The position numbers were made by a program, and so were the translations under genes. From Scatomorpha pullicola (GTDB taxonomy: Bacteria; Bacillota; Clostridia; Oscillospirales; Oscillospiraceae), in assembly GCA_018716545.1 (NCBI GenBank), contig DVJU01000146.1, positions 1-6,200 of the forward strand: a stretch of 6,200 bases of DNA, given 5' to 3'. Within the stretch, counting starts at the first letter, position 1. Every line of letters starts with the position of its first letter. This document shows positions 5,666 through 6,200 of this stretch, one piece after another. The notes under the pieces were generated by a model, which worked only from the letters and a program-made list of their open reading frames with translations, was not told the DNA's origin and searched no databases.

Positions 5666-5905
5666 TCACGCCATGTACTCGTCGCAGTTGTAGCTGTTGT
5701 ATTGCTTTTTTATCCTGAGCAGGATGGAGTCATCGGGCTGCACGGCCTCGTCGACTATCTGATAGCGCGTGCGGTTGCGCGTGAGCTGGTTCTTGTAGTG
5801 CTCCAGCTCCTCCCTCACACCCCGCACTGCGGCCTCGTGCGGAATGTCCTCCTTGAGCTGAAAGTGTATCGTCTGAAGCAGGCACGCGGATTTGATACGT
5901 TTCAT
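5666..5905 (-). CDS. Conserved-looking small protein of unknown function
   Basis: A 79-residue soluble, charged protein beginning MKRIKSACLLQTIHFQL. A central stretch (about 22-47) is predicted helical and rich in Glu, Arg and Lys (REELEHYKNQLTRNRTRYQIV). The end is a probable beta hairpin (PDDSILLRIKKQYNSY). There are two cysteines (C8, C74) and no signal peptide or membrane segment. I recognise no named domain, although the overall pattern recalls small hypothetical proteins common in gut Clostridia (impression only). It is a real gene: it has GGAGGT at 5915-5920 nine bases before the ATG, a good promoter at 5962-5991 and a terminator after it. It is apparently monocistronic. The length and helical charge would suit a small adaptor or nucleic-acid-associated protein, but no function is claimed. 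Confidence 0.8.
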   Translation of the reverse strand: MKRIKSACLLQTIHFQLKEDIPHEAAVRGVREELEHYKNQLTRNRTRYQIVDEAVQPDDSILLRIKKQYNSYNCDEYMA

Positions 5906-5920
5906 GTTGTTTTTACCTCC

Positions 5921-5951
5921 AGTTTGTGATAAATGCTTCGTTTTACAAACT
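5921..5951 (-). other. Predicted 5'-end hairpin in the leader of the 79-residue protein gene
   Basis: AGTTTGT (5921-5927) pairs exactly with ACAAACT (5945-5951) around a 17-base AT-rich loop. With transcription starting near 5955, the stem lies at the 5' end of the mRNA and ends immediately next to the ribosome-binding site (5915-5920). It could affect stability or translation; it is AT-rich and only moderately strong. Confidence 0.35.
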
Positions 5952-5961
5952 CTACACGTAT

Positions 5962-5991
5962 ATTATACCAAATCCCGATCCCCATTTTCAA
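5962..5991 (-). promoter_or_regulatory. Sigma-A promoter for the 79-residue protein gene
   Basis: On the minus strand, TTGAAA (5986-5991) and a perfect TATAAT (5962-5967) are 18 bases apart, and the -10 box is extended (TGGTATAAT). The start is predicted near 5955, giving a leader of about 50 bases. Confidence 0.75.
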
Positions 5992-6026
5992 AGCCGCGTT
6001 TTACCCAAAAATCCCCCGCCTGTATA

Positions 6027-6065
6027 TTGTGCAACCTGCCCCAGGCAACGCCGGGGGCAGCACAA
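6027..6065 (-). other. Second hairpin, part of a possible alternative-structure terminator
   Basis: TTGTGC (6027-6032) pairs with GCACAA (6060-6065), then TGCCCC (6037-6042) with GGGGCA (6054-6059), then GGC with GCC (6044-6046 with 6050-6052), leaving a four-base bulge and one mismatch. It has no T-run directly after it on the minus strand. A competing fold joins 6042-6046 and 6053-6057 to 6013-6022 and is followed on the minus strand by ATTTTT (6012-6007). Confidence 0.4.
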
Positions 6066-6066
6066 A

Positions 6067-6096
6067 GCGCCGCAAAGGTGAAGCCCTTTGCGGCGC
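6067..6096 (-). terminator. Terminator hairpin of the partial gene at the right edge
   Basis: GCGCCGCAAAGG (6067-6078) pairs perfectly with CCTTTGCGGCGC (6085-6096) around a six-base loop, starting nine bases past the minus-strand stop at 6105. Only TTTGTG follows on the minus strand, so the T-tract is weak and the next hairpin may assist. Confidence 0.65.
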
Positions 6097-6104
6097 CGTC
6101 GTAT

Positions 6105-6200
6105 TCAAATCCCTGCCAGCAGCGACTGCATGTCGGCGTAGGTTATGCGGCCGTCGGCGTAGTAGTCGCGTATCATCGTGGCCTTGTTCTCCTGCGTCAG
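6105..6200 (-). CDS. C-terminal end of an unidentified protein (cut by window edge)
   Basis: An open minus-strand frame runs from the right edge through 31 codons to TGA at 6105-6107. The end reads RITYADMQSLLAGI, preceded by an acidic/aromatic stretch (MIRDYYADG). GC-rich codons with ATA for isoleucine match the genuine genes in the window, and a terminator hairpin begins nine bases after the stop, which supports it as a real gene end. Too little is visible to name a family. Confidence 0.6.
   Translation of the reverse strand: MTQENKATMIRDYYADGRITYADMQSLLAGI

Overview
The window looks like a chromosomal stretch of a GC-rich, low-oxygen clostridial Firmicute, probably an Oscillospirales-like gut bacterium. 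The coding DNA is GC-rich, yet ATA (Ile) and AGG (Arg) codons are common. Intergenic DNA is sharply AT-rich. Ribosome-binding sites are strong AGGAGG types and promoters match the sigma-A consensus. The gene set (membrane pyrophosphatase, zinc-ribbon acyltransferase, PepSY protein, OmpR/HisKA pair) fits Clostridia. The taxon is inferred from style, not from a marker gene. I see no transposase, phage gene, tRNA, rRNA or CRISPR array.

Layout: (1) 1-604, minus: N-terminal third of a membrane-bound ion-pumping pyrophosphatase (hppA), cut by the window edge. (2) 605-984: divergent intergenic region with a promoter for each flanking gene and a Rex/CRP-like palindrome. (3) 985-2265, plus: PlsC-like acyltransferase with an added zinc ribbon and C-terminal beta-rich domain, ending at a bidirectional terminator. 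(4) 2326-2637, minus: small membrane-anchored PepSY protein, divergent from (5) 2793-4810, plus: an OmpR-family response regulator and HAMP/HisKA sensor kinase with overlapping ATGA stop/start. (6) 4905-5597, plus: cytoplasmic SGNH/GDSL hydrolase behind a perfect-consensus sigma-A promoter, ending at a second bidirectional terminator. (7) 5666-5905, minus: small conserved-looking protein of unknown function with its own promoter. (8) 6105-6200, minus: last 31 codons of an unidentified protein, followed by tandem RNA hairpins.

How they may work together: most genes appear to be separate transcription units, each with its own promoter and a shared hairpin terminator where genes converge. The one clear functional unit is the two-component system, with the divergent PepSY gene as a plausible target or feedback partner at the cell surface. 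The acyltransferase and SGNH hydrolase both suggest lipid or ester metabolism, but nothing in the sequence links them. I found no convincing new defence or mobile system. The points most worth a second look are the acyltransferase fusion, the PepSY/two-component module with its acidic sensor domain, the palindrome in the hppA/acyltransferase intergenic region, and the alternative RNA hairpins near the right edge.
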